Positions 1 through 8,953 of a stretch of DNA of 64,000 nucleotides are shown here, piece by piece. Location: contig NZ_CH902584.1 of the NCBI RefSeq assembly GCF_000152845.1, positions 419,239 to 483,238 of the forward strand, read 5' to 3'. Positions within the stretch are counted from its first letter, which is position 1. Every line of letters begins with the position of its first letter. The notes under the pieces are model-generated. The model ran no database searches, was not told the origin of the DNA, and saw nothing but the letters and a program-made list of their open reading frames with translations. The stretch comes from Roseovarius sp. 217. Its GTDB lineage: Bacteria; Pseudomonadota; Alphaproteobacteria; Rhodobacterales; Rhodobacteraceae. Both the position numbers and the translations under genes were made by a program.

Positions 1-2
1 TG

Positions 3-974
3 CCGGACGGTCAGCGGCAGCTCGATGCAATGGTGGCGAGCCTGCCCGACAACGCCTCGCAAAAGGTCATGTCCACACTCCTGTCGGTCCGCTTCAACAT
101 GGACGTGAAGCTATTCACCAGCAAGGCGACACGCACCGAGGACGGCAGCGGGGCCAAGACCGGTCCGGCACTCGATGCCCCCGTGCCAAACCTCAAGGCC
201 TATTACGAGATGCTCGCCTCGGTTCCCGAGACGAACACCAAGCTCAACCCCAGCCTCGCCCGCTTTGACCGGATCGAGGATGAAAGCGGCTCCTATTACG
301 AGCCCTCCAACGGCGCCGTGGTTATGGCCTGCTTCAACGATTTCAATCTGGACGGCAACGCCTTGGGCGACCCCGACCAACTCGACGCCATCGACGACGA
401 ATGCAAACCCGTGCCGGATACCGAAGTGCCCAATCCAACCTACGGCAAATGGACAACGCTTCATGAAATCGGCCATGCAGTTGATGATCGCAAGGGCTTC
501 ATGCGCTCGAAGGGCGCGGGTGCGGAATTCGGCGGCTGGCGCGAACATGGTGGCGATACCTCGCAGATCAGTGTCGAAGTCGCGGACGAGTTCGATTTCG
601 ATGCGCATTTTGTCGAACGCAAGATGGCGGGCGGCAATCCTGACCTGCCGCCGCCGCCCGACGGCGTCACGCAAGGTGAATGGGAAACGCGACGGGACAA
701 TTTCCTCGACTGGCTGGGCGCCGTGCGCACCACCACGGACATCTGGGACAGTGCCACCAATTCCAACGCCCGCCATATGTCGAAGACCGGCCGGATGATC
801 CATGAGGCCTATCCCAACCATTGGGTCTCCTACGATCTGTCGGCGCGCCGCAAGGGCATTACGGGCTACCAGTTCCGCGCTCCCGGTGAATGGTTCTCGG
901 AACTATACGCAGCGTATCACACCAAGAAACTCAAGCCCTCCCACCCGGCACAGACGTGGCTCAGCAAGCTTTGA
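3..974 (+). CDS. Putative zinc metallopeptidase (HExxH), 5' end outside window
   Basis: The reading frame is open to the first bases of the window and the first in-frame ATG (position 30) has no ribosome binding site, so the gene very likely begins upstream. Counting from that ATG, residues 145-149 read HEIGH, the HExxH zinc motif, and residues 287-297 contain SELYAAY. The Glu there (about 291) is placed like the third zinc ligand of gluzincin-type peptidases. The rest is not a family I recognise; it is acidic and has no membrane segment in the visible part. A CpXC-domain gene follows 39 bp downstream on the same strand. A secreted or toxin-like peptidase is possible, but the missing N-terminus hides any targeting signal. 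The metallopeptidase call rests on the motif pair; substrate and location are unknown. Confidence 0.6.
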   Translation, partial: PDGQRQLDAMVASLPDNASQKVMSTLLSVRFNMDVKLFTSKATRTEDGSGAKTGPALDAPVPNLKAYYEMLASVPETNTKLNPSLARFDRIEDESGSYYEPSNGAVVMACFNDFNLDGNALGDPDQLDAIDDECKPVPDTEVPNPTYGKWTTLHEIGHAVDDRKGFMRSKGAGAEFGGWREHGGDTSQISVEVADEFDFDAHFVERKMAGGNPDLPPPPDGVTQGEWETRRDNFLDWLGAVRTTTDIWDSATNSNARHMSKTGRMIHEAYPNHWVSYDLSARRKGITGYQFRAPGEWFSELYAAYHTKKLKPSHPAQTWLSKL

Positions 975-1013
975 ACGCCCCTGCCTTCGCAGCCAAACGA
1001 AAGGACCCTACGG

Positions 1014-1715
1014 ATGTCCCTATTTACAGTTGAACAAGCCCCTTGCCCGAACTGCGGCACCATCGCCGAGATGGAGATATTTTCCAGTGTCAACGGCGAC
1101 CGCCGCGTCGACCTAACCGAGGCGATCCTCACAGGCACGATCCAGTCGCACACCTGCAAGAAATGCGAGACCGCATTCCGGGTTGAACCGTCAATCAACT
1201 ATCTCTCAGTCGGCGAGGGGCTGTGGATGATGGCCCGCCCCCTGTCTGCCATGGCCCATTGGAAGGAAGAGGAAGAGGCCGCCAACACCGCCTTTGAGGA
1301 AGCATATGGATCTGGCGCGCCCGACGCTGCGAAGGAGATAGGCGAACTACTCACCGTGCGTCTCAGCTTTGGCTGGCCCGCCTTCCGCGAAAAAGTTCTG
1401 ATAGCGCAGCACGGGCTGCGGGATGTATCGGTCGAGTTGATGAAGCTTGCGATCCTGCGCAACCGTCCCGCCAATCCCCTGGCACCGGGCGTCGAACTGC
1501 GGCTCGTAAACCTTCACGGCGACCAGTTGGAAATGGCCTGGATCGACGCCATTTCCAATACGCCGTTGGATTTGTTCACGGCCCAAAGATCGCTTTATGA
1601 CGAGGTCGACGGCGGTGAAGCTTGGGCAAAACTGGCCGCCGAACTCTCGGCGGGCAGCTTTGTCGACATCCAGCGTCTCACCATCGTGCCGAAGCCAATG
1701 GAACCAGCGAGATGA
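1014..1715 (+). CDS. CpXC domain protein
   Basis: This 233-residue protein starts with two cysteine pairs, CPNC (C11, C14) and CKKC (C48, C51), spaced as in the CpXC domain, a small zinc-ribbon-like fold found in bacterial proteins of unknown function. The remaining 170 residues form an acidic alpha/beta region with no motif I recognise. The start has AAAGGA about 8 bases upstream. It lies 39 bp after the HExxH peptidase gene on the same strand, so the two may be co-transcribed. The domain call is fairly safe; function is unknown. Confidence 0.6.
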   Translation: MSLFTVEQAPCPNCGTIAEMEIFSSVNGDRRVDLTEAILTGTIQSHTCKKCETAFRVEPSINYLSVGEGLWMMARPLSAMAHWKEEEEAANTAFEEAYGSGAPDAAKEIGELLTVRLSFGWPAFREKVLIAQHGLRDVSVELMKLAILRNRPANPLAPGVELRLVNLHGDQLEMAWIDAISNTPLDLFTAQRSLYDEVDGGEAWAKLAAELSAGSFVDIQRLTIVPKPMEPAR

Positions 1716-2017
1716 AGCTGTAAATCGGGGGCAAAAAACTAGTAAGCGTGTCTGAGCAGGCAGACGGACTTTTAGTCCTATGAGTAGACCATGATAGCGG
1801 GGACAGAGGCGAGTTCGACCAAACGAACTTCGACCGTATGAATTAAGCGGCACCAGACTGCGGCTTGGCACCAGTATTCTTAACAAAGTTGGCGGCGGGC
1901 GGCCTATGAGTGTCACATATCCGGATACGGTGCGCTCGGAGCTTTCGCTGGCAACCTGTTCTTAATCTATGGGGTGTCGCTCACTCCAGTCGCAGAAAAA
2001 TGCCTAGAGGAGCGGTC
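1716..2017. other. Intergenic region, no gene recognised
   Basis: About 300 bases between the convergent CpXC gene and the caspase gene. I see no convincing coding frame, no strong hairpin with a T-run and no RNA gene. Confidence 0.5.
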
Positions 2018-3925
2018 TCAGTTCACCAGCACATCCACATTGAACCCGCCATCACGCCAGCGGTGCAGCGCTGCGGTGAAACTCGGCCCCGGCAGACCGT
2101 CGACTGCTGCGGCGTAAAAGCCAGCAGCCTTCAGACGGCTCTGCACTGCGCGGATCGTGTCGTCGGACCATTGGTCCGTCGCTTCGGTCAACTGCGCAAG
2201 CAACGCACCCCGGTCTGATGCAACACCACGCAACAGTAAGTTCGCCGCCTCGTCCGGGTCCTTCTGCACCCCGCGCCCCTCATCAAGAAGAATCGCCGCG
2301 GCACGGTAACCCTCAGTCTCACCTTCATCTGCGGCACGCCGGAAATATTTCAGCGCTTCGCCGGGCGCATCGACCACGCCGTCCTGAGCCAGAACGCCAA
2401 GGTTGAAAACCGCCTTGGGTGATCCGCTCTTTGCTGCCGCGCGCAGTAGCTCGATTGCCCGTTCCTCGTCCTTTGGTGCCATCTGCCCTTCGAAAAGAAT
2501 GATCGCCAAGTTTATCATGGCATCTGGGCTGCCGCCCTCCGCCGCACGCTGGTACAACGCCAGCGCCGCTTCTGGATCCTGGGGCAAACCATTGCCGGAT
2601 TCCGTAAGTTGTGCCAGACTCACCATGGCGCGCAGATCGCCCCGGTCCGCCGCACTCTTATACAAGGTCACTGCCCGCTCAATATCGCCCGAGGCCGCGA
2701 CAGCACGAGCATAAAGCGCGGTATAATGCGGCAACTCGGGAAACTGCGCCGAAGCCGCTGCGCAAGCCTGGATAGCGGTCAGAGCGCTCTGCTGCAACCG
2801 ATCGAAAGGCATCCCGGAGTGCACTGCCGTTGCGTCGCGCGGATGGGTTGCCAGCCGTTCGCAGACACCACCCGGCGTGCTGTCCTCCTGCGGAGGAATC
2901 AGCGTGAGCAAGCGCTGCGCCTCGGCGACGTCGGCACCGTTCGGATACCGGTCGAGGTAATACTCAAGCAACGGCCGCATCCGGCTGCGCCGCGCCAGCT
3001 GCCACAGCCTGTCCGCCTCTGCCTCAGCGTTGCGAATGCCTAGCGTCCGTGTCTGTGTACCGGTTTGCAAAAACGCCAGCACATCGTCCACATGCGCGCC
3101 CTGCGGATAGCGTTCGGCGTAAAGCTGCATCAGGTTAGGATCCTGCTCGCTCGCCGCGACCTGCCAGAGCATCGTTTCCTCCGACGCAGTCACGGGGCTG
3201 TTGTCGAACCGGAAAGACTGGGTCAGCGATGAGTTTTCCCACGGAATCTGCCGCCCGCCAGTGGCAGACAGTACGTCGCGCCGGACCGAAATCATCAGAT
3301 CCTGAATGTCCTGCCCAGGCGTATAGATATGGCTCAGCACCGCCTCAGTAAAGAAACTGTTCCGCCCGGTCCCGTCATAGGCCACGTTGTCGGGCTGAGT
3401 GGCATAGACGAACATGAAATCCGCCGCCGTGCTGACCCGTGCCAAGCCGCTTTCGACGCGCAGCTCGACACCGAACGGATTGTCGCGGCAAGCGTCGAGG
3501 AACACCAGCTTCAGACCATCGGATTTCTGCATCGCCGTCAGGACATCGGTCAGCGCCACGGTCTGTTCACCCAGATCGTCGACCGATTGCAAATCGGCAT
3601 CGACCGGCACGAGGTAATTCTGCCCGCTGACCTGAAAGCCATGCCCGGCGTAATAGAACAGCACCACATCCGCCGTCGCGGCGCGTTCGGCAAAAATAGC
3701 CGTGCCCTCACGCATCTCTTCCATATTAGTGTCGGACCCGAGGATCACGTCGAACCCCAGCCCCTCCAGCGCCACCGACACATCGAGCGCATCGTTGATC
3801 GGATTATCGAGCGGGCTGACATTGGCATAGGCGGAGTTACCAACCACAAAAGCCAGACGTGTCTCGGCCAGTCCACCCGTCGCGGTCAGCACCAAGATCA
3901 AGACAACCCAAAATCCGCGCAGCAC
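2018..3925 (-). CDS. Exported caspase-fold (peptidase C14) protein with Sel1 repeats
   Basis: 635 residues. The first 20 are a signal peptide ending near GLAE. Residues 21-240 are a caspase/metacaspase p20-like domain: VGNSAY, YYAGHG with the catalytic His at about 95, and LDACRDNP with the catalytic Cys at about 146. Four Sel1-like repeats follow in the last third (segments such as ALALYQRAAEGG and ALKYFRRAADEG), then a C-terminal stretch resembling a peptidoglycan-binding domain (LKAAGFYAAAVDGLPGP). The start codon is GTG, with AAGGGAG upstream. It begins 18 bases after the stop of the two-partner-secretion exoprotein gene, so it is the third gene of that operon. It is probably an active protease outside the cytoplasm; substrate unknown. 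Confidence 0.85.
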   Translation of the reverse strand: MLRGFWVVLILVLTATGGLAETRLAFVVGNSAYANVSPLDNPINDALDVSVALEGLGFDVILGSDTNMEEMREGTAIFAERAATADVVLFYYAGHGFQVSGQNYLVPVDADLQSVDDLGEQTVALTDVLTAMQKSDGLKLVFLDACRDNPFGVELRVESGLARVSTAADFMFVYATQPDNVAYDGTGRNSFFTEAVLSHIYTPGQDIQDLMISVRRDVLSATGGRQIPWENSSLTQSFRFDNSPVTASEETMLWQVAASEQDPNLMQLYAERYPQGAHVDDVLAFLQTGTQTRTLGIRNAEAEADRLWQLARRSRMRPLLEYYLDRYPNGADVAEAQRLLTLIPPQEDSTPGGVCERLATHPRDATAVHSGMPFDRLQQSALTAIQACAAASAQFPELPHYTALYARAVAASGDIERAVTLYKSAADRGDLRAMVSLAQLTESGNGLPQDPEAALALYQRAAEGGSPDAMINLAIILFEGQMAPKDEERAIELLRAAAKSGSPKAVFNLGVLAQDGVVDAPGEALKYFRRAADEGETEGYRAAAILLDEGRGVQKDPDEAANLLLRGVASDRGALLAQLTEATDQWSDDTIRAVQSRLKAAGFYAAAVDGLPGPSFTAALHRWRDGGFNVDVLVN

Positions 3926-3943
3926 TTTTCAGGGACTCCCTTT

Positions 3944-6900
3944 TTACAGGCCGACGGCCCGGCTCATCTTGATGCCGACATTGTCCATCGCACTCGCCAC
4001 CCGCGTGACCGTTGCCCGCTGCACCGTCGCCAGTTCGGGATCCTCAACGCGCACTAGCGCGATCGACTTGCGGATCTCCGTTGCGGCATCTGCAAGTGCA
4101 TCGCGCGCTTCGCTCACGGCGTCGCGGCGGATCGCCTCGCGCTCGGCATCCGTGGTCGCACCCGCCAGCCGCTGCTGCGCCCGCACCCGCGCCTGATCGA
4201 CCCGGACCCGTGCATCCTGCACAATCCGCGCGACGTTTTGCATGCCGGGCGGCAGGTCGCTCGAAATCGCATCCAGCTCATTCGCGAATTCATTGAGTGA
4301 GTCAGACATGCAGGCCAAGTACCGGCTGACATCGCCACTGCTCTGCCCGCAGGAATCTGCCGCAATCTCCAACGACTCAGAAAGCGCGTCTACCTTCTCG
4401 AACGTAGCCTCGGCGGCCCCTAGCAGAGCGGCACCCCCGATGTCCGTCCCACCAGGCCCGTCGTTACCACCAGTTCCAAAGTCGCCGCCGATCGTGTCGC
4501 CCGGGTTCGGCAGCGGAAATCCGACAAACACTGGTGGCACGGGCACGTCGTTCACCACCGCGGGCGTCACGGTAAGCGCACCCTCTTCCAGCGTCACGTC
4601 GTAATTTTCTAGGCCGTTGCCCTCCACGGCCGAAATCTCGATCGGGAACGGGCTGTCCGCCACGACTGCCGACGTCGCCGCGCCCTCACTGTTCAGCTCC
4701 GCAAAATCGACACTGTCGCCCTCAACCGCAAGTCCGATGACGGTGAATTCCGTTCCCTCGAATGTCAGCAATGTCCCAAACACTTTAACCGCATCATTGG
4801 CAGTGATTGTTAGGGGTGCGGGCTGTACCGTCAGCGCGCCGCTCTCAAACGTTATATCGTAGTTGTCAATGCCCTCGCCCACCGCGTCACTGATTGCAAT
4901 GGAATAAGGGGAGCTGCCGTTCACGACCGCCTGCTGCGCTGCACCATCACTGCTCAGTGTCGCCGTCTCTACCATGTCGTCAAAAAAGAGCTGCCCGCCG
5001 ACGGTGAACTCCGTCCCGTCGAACGCCAGCAATGTGCCATAGGTCTTGACCGCGTCATTGGCGGTGATCGTCAGGGGCGCGGGATTGACCATGAGCGCGC
5101 CGTCCTCAAACGTGATGTCGTAATTGGCAATACCCTCGCCCACCGCATCACTGATCGCGATGGCATAGGGGGTGCCGCCGTTCACAGCCGCCTCCCCAGC
5201 CGCGCCATCACTGGTAAGCGTCGCAGTCTCTACCGTGTCGTCAAAGAAGAGCTGCCCGCCGACAGTGAACTCCGTCCCGTCGAACGCCAGCAGCGTGCCA
5301 TAGGTCTTGGCCGCATCATTGGCGGTAATCGTCAGGGGCGCGGGATCGACCGTAAGCGCGCCGTCCTCAAACGTGATGTCATAGTTGTCAAGTCCCGCGC
5401 CCACCGCGTCACTGATTGCAATGGAATATGGGGAGCCGCCGTTCACGACCGCCTCCTGCGCTGCACCGTCACTGGTCAGTGTCGCAGTCTCTACCGAGTC
5501 GTCAAAGAAGAGCTGCCCGCCGACGGTGAACTCCGTCCCGTCGAACGCCAGCAGCGTGCCATAGGTCTTCGCCGCATCATTGGCGGTAATCGTCAGGGGC
5601 GCGGGATCGACCGTGAGTGCGCCGTCCTCAAACGTGATGTCGTAATTGGCAATACCCTCGCCCACCGCATCACTGATCGCGATGCCATAGGGGGTGCCAC
5701 CGTTCACGGCCGCCTCTCCAGCCGCGCCATCACTGGTCAATGCCGCAGAATCCACAGTGTCGTCAAAGAAGAGCTGCCCGCCGACAGTGAACTCCGTCCC
5801 GTCGAATTCCAGCAGCGTGCCATAGGTCTTGGCCACATCATTGGCAGTAATCGTCAGGGGCGCGGGGGTGATCTCGGCGTCGCCCAACCTGTCCACAACA
5901 CGGTAAATGACCCCCAAATCCGATGTGACACTGGCGGTATCGAGCATGAAGGTCGTGGTGCCTACGTTCTCGTCGGCAAAGGTCAGCGGCGCACTCGCTT
6001 GATCGGCGTCCAGTGTATCCGCTGGATCGTCGAACACATAAAGGTCAGGCCCGCCATTGATCGTGCCGGAGGATACTGCAGTCGTCGTGCTGCCATAGGT
6101 CAGCGTCAGCGGGTCTGGCGTCACCAGGATCACGGGGCTAGTGGTGTAGTTGACCGGATAAAACCCGGTATCCCCCGGTGCCCAGACATTCGCGAAATCC
6201 CATCCCTGCACTTCACCCAGTGAAATAAACGTTTCGGTGTCTTGGAATTGCGCCGTACTCAGGCCGGTTCCGGCCGCAGAAGTGGCAAGGCCTGAGGTCT
6301 GGATATCCCAGAAGTTCGTGTCGGCGCTGGAAAATCCGCTTTGATCAGTCGCGGCAAACCCGCCGACCGTAGCAATAGCATCACCGATGACGGTCACCGT
6401 TCCAGTCGAATAGCTGCGGAAGATATCGCCGTTGATCTCGCCGACGAAACCGCCTGCATAGACTTCGGACATTGCCGTTTCACTCGTCACTGTGACGTTG
6501 CCCCGTGCATAGCTATCGTTGATCGTCCCACCGAAGTTGGAATTTTCCACGCCAGCGAATCCGCCTACATAAAATTCCGCTCCATCGAATTCGTCGGTGA
6601 CGGTCACATTCCCCAAGGCATGTGACCGGTTGATTGTGCCAAAATTGTTGTGCCCGACAAAACCTCCGGCAAAGACTTGGCCTCCGAACGCCTCGGACCC
6701 GTCTGCCGTGACCGCCACATCCGCGATACTGTCCTCAATCAGACCAAAATTTTCCCCAACCAGACCGCCAACCGCTTCGCCGGTGCCTGACGATGTCCCG
6801 CTTGCACGCACATTGCGGATCGTGCCCTCGTTGAAGGCTGCGAGCAAACCGCCCGATGAACCGATCATGGTGAAGCCTTCTAGCGTCAGGTTTTCCACGA

Positions 6901-8953
6901 CGGAATCGGTGGACAGGAAGCTGAACAGCCCGTAAGGGGCCAGCCCCTCGCCACTGTCAGGCGCGCTGAAGACGTTCGATATGCTAAAGCCTTGGCCGTC
7001 CAGGTCGAACGTGCCATCGGAAAGGAAGAGCGGGCTGAAACCCTCGGTCCAGGTTGCGGTGCTGCTGCCGTCAATGTCATTGGCCAGCGCCACAAAACCA
7101 TTGCTGATCCCGTTCGGGACAAGACCCTGAAAGCCGTAGATATCCGCCACGAGAAACGGATCGCCCAAGACCCCCGTTCCGCCAACGAACCGTGAAAAGG
7201 ATGCACCGAAGTTGATGGCGAAATCATCGGCCGAGAAGGCGGGAAGTGTCGCGGTGTTCTGTGTCCAGACACCCGAAACCAGGGTGAAGGACCCGACATT
7301 GATCGCGCCTCCCGCCCCGGTGGCGATCTGGTTCACCGCGTCAAGCCGCAACCCACCGGACGCGCCGTTGATCGCGCCGTTCAGTGCGATATTGCCTCCC
7401 GTCCCGCTGGTCGTCCCATCGTCATCCGCGATCAAGGTCAGCGTCGTCGCCGCAGTCCAGTCGACATCGGCGTTGACCGTGATATCGCCCGAGCCTGTGC
7501 CGGACCCACTCGTATTCAGTATCACATCTCCGAACGCAAGGTTGGCCTCCAGCATGTTTTCGCCGCCGGCACCCGGATCAACCACGATATCCGTGGGGTC
7601 CAGCAGTAGCATGCCCCACTTGCCCAAGGGTGCCCTCTGATCCGCTAGCCCAGTATAGTTCAGGGTCAGCTTGCTCGAGACTTCGACAAAACCGCCATCG
7701 CCACCCTGCGCGCCACCCCGTGCCGAAAGGGCGCCCGCAAATTGTGTGTACTCGTCGGACCAAAGCACGATCTGGCCACCGTCGCCCCGCTCCAATGCGT
7801 CCGCGTTGATCACGGTCTGCGCATCGCCCGAAACAGTCCCTGCACGGGGCAAAGTCCCCTGCCCCGCGAAATCGCCACCAATCCGGATAGAGCCACCGCC
7901 CCCCGCGCCACTCGCGTCGATCTGCGCACCATCCAATGCAATCTTAGCGCCCGTGATCGTGATGTCCCCACCGCGCGCCCGTGGACGCAGGGATTGCGTG
8001 ACAGCAACGTCTGCGGATACCGGCCGCGACCGCGTCGATACCTTGCCCGTGACACGAACCGACCCGCCATCTCCGCCTCCCAGCGTGATCGTCCCGCCGC
8101 GCACGGAAACCGAGCTTGCCTCGGCGACCCCCGATAGGTTGATCGCATTGCGCGCCGCATTGCGCGCCGTCGCTGCGCGCATCTCGACGAGACCACCCGT
8201 AGCACTGACCGTGCCCGAATTGTCGATCAAAGCCTCTCCGTCGTCCTCGCCCTCCGATGGAAGCGCGACCTGCAAGAACTGATCGCCTGACACATCCAGT
8301 ACCACACGTTCGCCCGAGGCAAAGCCGATGCGTCCGTATGGCACGGTCACAATACCGCTGTTGCGCACCTTTCCGCCAAGCAGCGCCGCATAGCCGCCGC
8401 GCCCGATGCTGACCCGGCCAGCATTCTCGACCGTCGCCGAACTGCCGGTGCCCCGATATTGCAGCCGCCCCGCATTGAAATCACCGTCACTGATACCCAG
8501 CGTCGATGCCGCGAAACTGCCTGCGTCTACTGTCCCAGTCGGTCCGATGAAAATGCCGTTTGGATTGACGAGATGCACCTGTCCGTTCGCGGTCAAACGT
8601 CCGTGGATCTCCGAAGTGGTGCTCCCCGTGACCCGATTCAGCATTGCCGCATTGCTTGAAGGCTGCCGAATGTCCACATGGGCACCTGCCCCGATAGAGA
8701 AACTGTCCCAGTTAACCACCGCCCGATCCGAGCCTTGCGTGATCGTCATTGTCCCAGCACCGGGCGTATTAATGCTCACTGTGCCGCTTGCCACCTGCCC
8801 GCCTTGCGGCAAAGCCGCCTGTTGCGCCGTCGCCCCGACCGGAAGGCAAATGCAGGCTGCGACCGACGCCTGCAACAACCGCCGGTAGTCGGCCCGAGAA
8901 TCAGAACCGGAAATTGCCGGAAATAGTGAATCGGTTGTCATCTGACGACCCAT
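3944..8953 (-). CDS. TpsA-type exoprotein, filamentous hemagglutinin N-terminal domain, GLUG and MBG repeats
   Basis: 1669 residues from ATG 8953, chosen over longer upstream options because AAGGGAG sits 7-8 bases before it. A signal peptide ends near ATAQ. It is followed by the TPS secretion domain with the hallmark VHLVNPNGIFIGPTG and a beta-helical region rich in G, T and V. The middle has GLUG-type motifs (GGFVGHN, GTINDSYARGNV). Five MBG (bacterial Ig-like) repeats of about 87 residues follow, then a Gly-rich linker and an alpha-helical, probably coiled-coil C-terminus of about 160 residues with a Cys pair. The gene overlaps the tail of the TpsB gene by 53 bp. By family it should be exported by that TpsB as a surface adhesin or filament. 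The helical C-terminus is unusual and may stay at or outside the membrane. Confidence 0.88.
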   Translation of the reverse strand: MGRQMTTDSLFPAISGSDSRADYRRLLQASVAACICLPVGATAQQAALPQGGQVASGTVSINTPGAGTMTITQGSDRAVVNWDSFSIGAGAHVDIRQPSSNAAMLNRVTGSTTSEIHGRLTANGQVHLVNPNGIFIGPTGTVDAGSFAASTLGISDGDFNAGRLQYRGTGSSATVENAGRVSIGRGGYAALLGGKVRNSGIVTVPYGRIGFASGERVVLDVSGDQFLQVALPSEGEDDGEALIDNSGTVSATGGLVEMRAATARNAARNAINLSGVAEASSVSVRGGTITLGGGDGGSVRVTGKVSTRSRPVSADVAVTQSLRPRARGGDITITGAKIALDGAQIDASGAGGGGSIRIGGDFAGQGTLPRAGTVSGDAQTVINADALERGDGGQIVLWSDEYTQFAGALSARGGAQGGDGGFVEVSSKLTLNYTGLADQRAPLGKWGMLLLDPTDIVVDPGAGGENMLEANLAFGDVILNTSGSGTGSGDITVNADVDWTAATTLTLIADDDGTTSGTGGNIALNGAINGASGGLRLDAVNQIATGAGGAINVGSFTLVSGVWTQNTATLPAFSADDFAINFGASFSRFVGGTGVLGDPFLVADIYGFQGLVPNGISNGFVALANDIDGSSTATWTEGFSPLFLSDGTFDLDGQGFSISNVFSAPDSGEGLAPYGLFSFLSTDSVVENLTLEGFTMIGSSGGLLAAFNEGTIRNVRASGTSSGTGEAVGGLVGENFGLIEDSIADVAVTADGSEAFGGQVFAGGFVGHNNFGTINRSHALGNVTVTDEFDGAEFYVGGFAGVENSNFGGTINDSYARGNVTVTSETAMSEVYAGGFVGEINGDIFRSYSTGTVTVIGDAIATVGGFAATDQSGFSSADTNFWDIQTSGLATSAAGTGLSTAQFQDTETFISLGEVQGWDFANVWAPGDTGFYPVNYTTSPVILVTPDPLTLTYGSTTTAVSSGTINGGPDLYVFDDPADTLDADQASAPLTFADENVGTTTFMLDTASVTSDLGVIYRVVDRLGDAEITPAPLTITANDVAKTYGTLLEFDGTEFTVGGQLFFDDTVDSAALTSDGAAGEAAVNGGTPYGIAISDAVGEGIANYDITFEDGALTVDPAPLTITANDAAKTYGTLLAFDGTEFTVGGQLFFDDSVETATLTSDGAAQEAVVNGGSPYSIAISDAVGAGLDNYDITFEDGALTVDPAPLTITANDAAKTYGTLLAFDGTEFTVGGQLFFDDTVETATLTSDGAAGEAAVNGGTPYAIAISDAVGEGIANYDITFEDGALMVNPAPLTITANDAVKTYGTLLAFDGTEFTVGGQLFFDDMVETATLSSDGAAQQAVVNGSSPYSIAISDAVGEGIDNYDITFESGALTVQPAPLTITANDAVKVFGTLLTFEGTEFTVIGLAVEGDSVDFAELNSEGAATSAVVADSPFPIEISAVEGNGLENYDVTLEEGALTVTPAVVNDVPVPPVFVGFPLPNPGDTIGGDFGTGGNDGPGGTDIGGAALLGAAEATFEKVDALSESLEIAADSCGQSSGDVSRYLACMSDSLNEFANELDAISSDLPPGMQNVARIVQDARVRVDQARVRAQQRLAGATTDAEREAIRRDAVSEARDALADAATEIRKSIALVRVEDPELATVQRATVTRVASAMDNVGIKMSRAVGL
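4559..5860 (-). repeat. Five tandem MBG-domain repeats inside the tpsA gene
   Basis: Five consecutive units of about 261 bp, each coding PLTITAND...KTYGTLL...TEFTVGG...YDITFEDGALTV. The four N-terminal units (5860 down to about 4818) are nearly identical in DNA and protein; the last (about 4815-4559) has diverged. The near-identity points to recent duplication or gene conversion and is a likely site for copy-number change. Confidence 0.85.
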
